Origin: CAYOZL01 sp964408435
GTDB lineage: Bacteria > Bdellovibrionota_C > UBA2361 > SZUA-149 > CAYOZL01
Assembly: GCA_964408435.1 (NCBI GenBank)
Contig: CAYOZL010000014.1
Span: 1-43,307 of the forward strand
Direction of reading: 5' to 3'
DNA: 43,307 bases
Shown here one piece after another: positions 40,785 through 43,307 of the stretch (within the stretch, counting starts at the first letter, position 1; every line of letters starts with the position of its first letter). The notes beneath the pieces are model-generated. The model searched no databases, had not been told where the DNA came from, and saw only the letters and a program-made list of their open reading frames with translations. Both the position numbers and the translations under genes were made by a program.

Positions 40785-40985
40785 ATGGCTAAAAAAGAAC
40801 AAATTACAATAACACTTGATGAAGATATCCTAGGAAGGTTAAGAGAAATCGCAGAAGCAAGATCACAAAGCCTAAGTAGCGTAATTGAATATAATATTAA
40901 GACTTCAAAACTAGCAAAAGAGAACGACGAGGCTGGAAAAATTTTGCAAATTTTAGCAGAGCTAAAAAAAGACATAACTACTTAG
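40785..40985 (+). CDS. Ribbon-helix-helix (CopG-like) DNA-binding protein
   Basis: A 66-residue protein: 'EQITITLDEDILGRLREIAEARSQSLSSVIEYNIKTSKLA', the beta-strand plus two-helix pattern of ribbon-helix-helix repressors, then a short helical tail. It could be the antitoxin of a toxin-antitoxin pair, but no toxin gene adjoins it: PTPS lies upstream and uvrC lies on the other strand. A stand-alone repressor is therefore more likely. Confidence 0.75.
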   Translation: MAKKEQITITLDEDILGRLREIAEARSQSLSSVIEYNIKTSKLAKENDEAGKILQILAELKKDITT

Positions 40986-41000
40986 TAGGGCTAAAAAAAT

Positions 41001-42851
41001 CTACACAAAATCTTTAATCCTACTTGCTAGGCTCTCAGGTATTTCTGCTTTTAGAGCTAAGTCATTTGAACTAAGAGATTTAATTTCATCTATATTTTTA
41101 ATACTTTTTAAAATCTTAGCAATTCTAGTCTTACCTAAACCAGGAACCGATTCTAAAGAAGATTTAAGTCTAGAATTTCTAGCTTTTTTTCTGTGAGTTC
41201 CAATAGCAAAACGATGAGTTTCATTTCTAAGTTTCTGTAAAAATAAGGACTCTTCACTATCTTCAGCTAAATTTATAACTTCAACTTGCCCTTCTATAAA
41301 GAATCTCTCAGGTTTCCCTTTTACAGCTTTTGCATACTTACTAACACTCACACTTCTTCTTTTTGCTATAGCTACTATGCTTGGATAATTAATCCCTATT
41401 TCTTTTCTAGCTTCTATAGCCTGTAATAACTGTGCCTTACCTCCATCTATGACTAATAAATCACATAAGGTATTTTCTTCATTACATCTTGATAAGTGTC
41501 TAAGCACTACTTCTCTAACTGAAGCAAAGTCATTAGGCTCACATTCTAAATTAAATTTTCTATATCTAGATTTCTCTGCTTGCCCATCTTTAAAGCAAAC
41601 AACTACTCCTACGTTTTGCTCACCCTGGTGATGAGAAATATCTATGCATTCAATCACTCTAGGAGCATTTTCTAACTTAAAATAGTGTTGTAATGACTTA
41701 GAAACCCTATCTCCTTTTTCAAAGTCTAGAAAAGTTGCCTCAAAGTTTTCTCTAGCATTTTTCTTTGCCAACTCTAATAATCTTTTCTTATCTCCTAATT
41801 TAGGAATAACAAACTTAACTTTATACCCAGATTTCTCAGAATGAATTTCTTCATGAGAGTCCTTATCATCTAAAATAATTGGCAGGTAAACTTCTCTTGG
41901 GATTTTACTTTTATCTGAATACAACTGCATAAGGAAAGAAGATAAAATTTGCTTGTTTCTTTGAGTGACTTTATCGAAACCAAAAGATTTTGCCCCTAAT
42001 AGTCTTCCATTTTTTACACTTACTACTGAAACCTCTACTTTATCTCCTTCTCTATAAATACCAATACTATCAGAAGAATTAGAATTAAAATTCACATCTA
42101 AGACCTGATTCGAAACTTTTTTTAGCACTTTAATTCTGTCTCTATATATTACTGCATCTTCAAACCTAAGAGTCTCAATACACTTCTCTATTGCTTCTTC
42201 AAAGTCTAAAATTAGATTATCAGTATCTCCTTTAAGAACCTTTATCGCTTCTTTTAAAGACTGAGTATAAATCTCCTGATCAACTTCTAAACAACAAGGA
42301 GCAGGACATCTTTTAATTTGATATTCCAAACAAGGTCTTACTCTATTTTTAAAAACTCTGTCACTGCAAGTTCTAAGTGGGATACTTTTTTTAATCGCAT
42401 TAAGCATCACTCGTAATTCATAAGAAAAAGTATAAGGACCAATATATTCTGCATTATCGTTCTTAGTTTTTCTTACCAGTTCGAGCCTAGGCCAATCCTT
42501 ATCCCAATCAATTCGAACCATCAATGGAGACTTATCGTCTTTTAATCTTATATTATACTTAGGTTTATACTTCCTGATTAAGTCGGCTTCTAGGACTAAA
42601 GCTTGTCTTTCGCTTTCAGTAATTAATGTTTCTATCTTACAAACACTATCTTGAATATAAAAAAAACTATGTCTTCCATCACTTGTATTACTAAAATAAC
42701 TTTTAACTCTAGATTTTAAATTCTTCGCTTTACCAATATAGATAACTTCAGATAAACCATCTTTCATTATATACACACCAGGTGCTTTTGGCAGCGAGCC
42801 TAAAAACTCTTTATCAATCTCTGGTTTTTCTATCTTTTTCAATTTCAGCAA
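41001..42851 (-). CDS. uvrC: UvrABC system protein C
   Basis: A 616-residue nuclease subunit. It has the GIY-YIG domain ('APGVYIMKDGLSEVIYIGKAKNLKSRVKSYF'), a cysteine cluster ('CPAPCCLEV'), the UVR motif ('FEEAIEKCIETLRFEDAVIYRDRIKVL'), the RNase H-like nuclease ('CIDISHHQGEQNVGVVVCF', 'LLVIDGGKAQL') and a C-terminal helix-hairpin-helix pair ('LESVPGLGKTRIAKIL'). It makes both incisions in nucleotide excision repair. The TTG start directly follows the uvrB TAG stop. Confidence 0.95.
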   Translation of the reverse strand: MLKLKKIEKPEIDKEFLGSLPKAPGVYIMKDGLSEVIYIGKAKNLKSRVKSYFSNTSDGRHSFFYIQDSVCKIETLITESERQALVLEADLIRKYKPKYNIRLKDDKSPLMVRIDWDKDWPRLELVRKTKNDNAEYIGPYTFSYELRVMLNAIKKSIPLRTCSDRVFKNRVRPCLEYQIKRCPAPCCLEVDQEIYTQSLKEAIKVLKGDTDNLILDFEEAIEKCIETLRFEDAVIYRDRIKVLKKVSNQVLDVNFNSNSSDSIGIYREGDKVEVSVVSVKNGRLLGAKSFGFDKVTQRNKQILSSFLMQLYSDKSKIPREVYLPIILDDKDSHEEIHSEKSGYKVKFVIPKLGDKKRLLELAKKNARENFEATFLDFEKGDRVSKSLQHYFKLENAPRVIECIDISHHQGEQNVGVVVCFKDGQAEKSRYRKFNLECEPNDFASVREVVLRHLSRCNEENTLCDLLVIDGGKAQLLQAIEARKEIGINYPSIVAIAKRRSVSVSKYAKAVKGKPERFFIEGQVEVINLAEDSEESLFLQKLRNETHRFAIGTHRKKARNSRLKSSLESVPGLGKTRIAKILKSIKNIDEIKSLSSNDLALKAEIPESLASRIKDFV

Positions 42852-43307
42852 CTATAATCGTAACAGCAATTCTTCTAACTTCTTTACTTTATCTCTAATT
42901 TTCGCAGCCTCTTCGAACTCATATTCTTTTGCTAGTTCAAACATTTTTTTCTTAAGTTTATTAATCTCTTGACTGCAAGACTTAAAATCTTTAGGCATGC
43001 TAGCAAGCTCACTAGAATCTCCATTAGAACTCTCAGTATAAGCTTCCTCAACTTCAACCATTTCAACATCTAAGGCTCTATTAACAGAAGTTGGCGTTAT
43101 GCCATGCTCTTTATTATGCTTTTCTTGTATTTCTCTTCTTCTATTCGTTTCATCAATTGCAAACTGCATTGAATCAGTAATTTTATTTGCATACAAAATT
43201 GCTCTACCATCAACATGTCTTGCAGCTCTTCCTATAGTTTGAACCAAGCTTGTTTTAGACCTCAAAAAGCCTTCCTTATCAGCATCTAATATCCCTACTA
43301 GACTAAC
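42852..43307 (-). CDS. uvrB: UvrABC system protein B, C-terminal part (cut by window edge)
   Basis: The visible 151 residues are the end of UvrB: 'VSLVGILDADKEGFLRSKTSLVQTIGRAARHVDGRAILYAN' (helicase motifs V and VI), 'AIDETNRRREIQEKHNKEHGITP', and the C-terminal UVR motif 'INKLKKKMFELAKEYEFEEAAKIRDKVKKLEE', which binds UvrC. The gene continues beyond the window end. Its direct junction with uvrC implies a shared message and coupled translation. Confidence 0.94.
   Translation of the reverse strand, partial: VSLVGILDADKEGFLRSKTSLVQTIGRAARHVDGRAILYANKITDSMQFAIDETNRRREIQEKHNKEHGITPTSVNRALDVEMVEVEEAYTESSNGDSSELASMPKDFKSCSQEINKLKKKMFELAKEYEFEEAAKIRDKVKKLEELLLRL

Noticed and set aside
40781..40975. 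Minus-strand ORF opposite the ribbon-helix-helix gene
   Set aside because: The plus-strand product has a recognisable DNA-binding fold; the minus frame has none.
40785..40985. Toxin-antitoxin pair at the ribbon-helix-helix gene
   Set aside because: No small toxin-like gene lies on either side; the neighbours are PTPS and uvrC.

Overview
The window is AT-rich (roughly one third GC by eye) and densely coded, with short gaps, many small overlaps between genes, and frequent TTG or GTG starts. It comes from a Gram-negative bacterium: it encodes an LpxL-type lipid A acyltransferase, an MlaA protein, a DUF481 outer-membrane barrel and several lipoproteins. The mix of CarD, DUF1844, an HtrA protease, a caa3-type oxidase and a Hanks-type kinase suggests an uncultured, probably aquatic, deltaproteobacterium-like or Bdellovibrionota-like lineage. 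No rRNA is present, so this placement is inference. No gene-free stretch exceeds 300 bases.

Layout. 1-700: a truncated tyrosine-recombinase-like ORF behind repeated AGGAAAC motifs. 521-2957 (minus): a carbamoyltransferase / SxtJ / DUF5989 cassette. 3013-8272 (plus): a cytochrome oxidase operon that opens with a SURF1-SCO1 fusion, followed by coxB (with fused cytochrome c), coxA, coxC and coxD. 8417-12068: three proteins of unknown function around a class IV aminotransferase and mlaA. 12196-14289: smpB, diverging from a two-gene unit for archaeal-type CoA synthesis (pantoate kinase and phosphopantothenate synthetase). 14273-18766: a TlpA lipoprotein with a small conserved partner, lpxL with a TPR lipoprotein, a sodium/solute symporter pair and a Myb-like DNA-binding protein. 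18951-25834: an excisionase-type HTH protein, then the minus-strand run DUF1844-htrA-cytochrome-tsaD-rsmA, a PhnP-like hydrolase, and carD-ispD. 26005-27743: a small accessory patch with two paralogous membrane proteins (one frameshifted), another membrane protein, tRNA-Thr, and a nested inverted-repeat element beside a duplicated piece of the tRNA 5' end. 27744-32340 (minus): rpmI-rplT-pheS-pheT-rimI. 32509-38705: an outer-membrane barrel, small secreted and membrane proteins, serS with an MGS-amidohydrolase fusion, a periplasmic thioredoxin and an RNase H-like protein. 38815-40985: a membrane Ser/Thr kinase with an ankyrin-like tail, a PTPS/QueD enzyme and a ribbon-helix-helix protein. 41001-43307 (minus): uvrB (cut by the window edge) and uvrC.

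The strongest candidates for something new are: the archaeal-type PoK/PPS pair in a bacterial setting; the ~167-nt three-stem palindromic element at 27535-27701 next to a duplicated tRNA end; the MGS-amidohydrolase fusion with an altered catalytic motif; and the SURF1-SCO1 fusion. All assignments rest on reading motifs by eye. No database search was possible.
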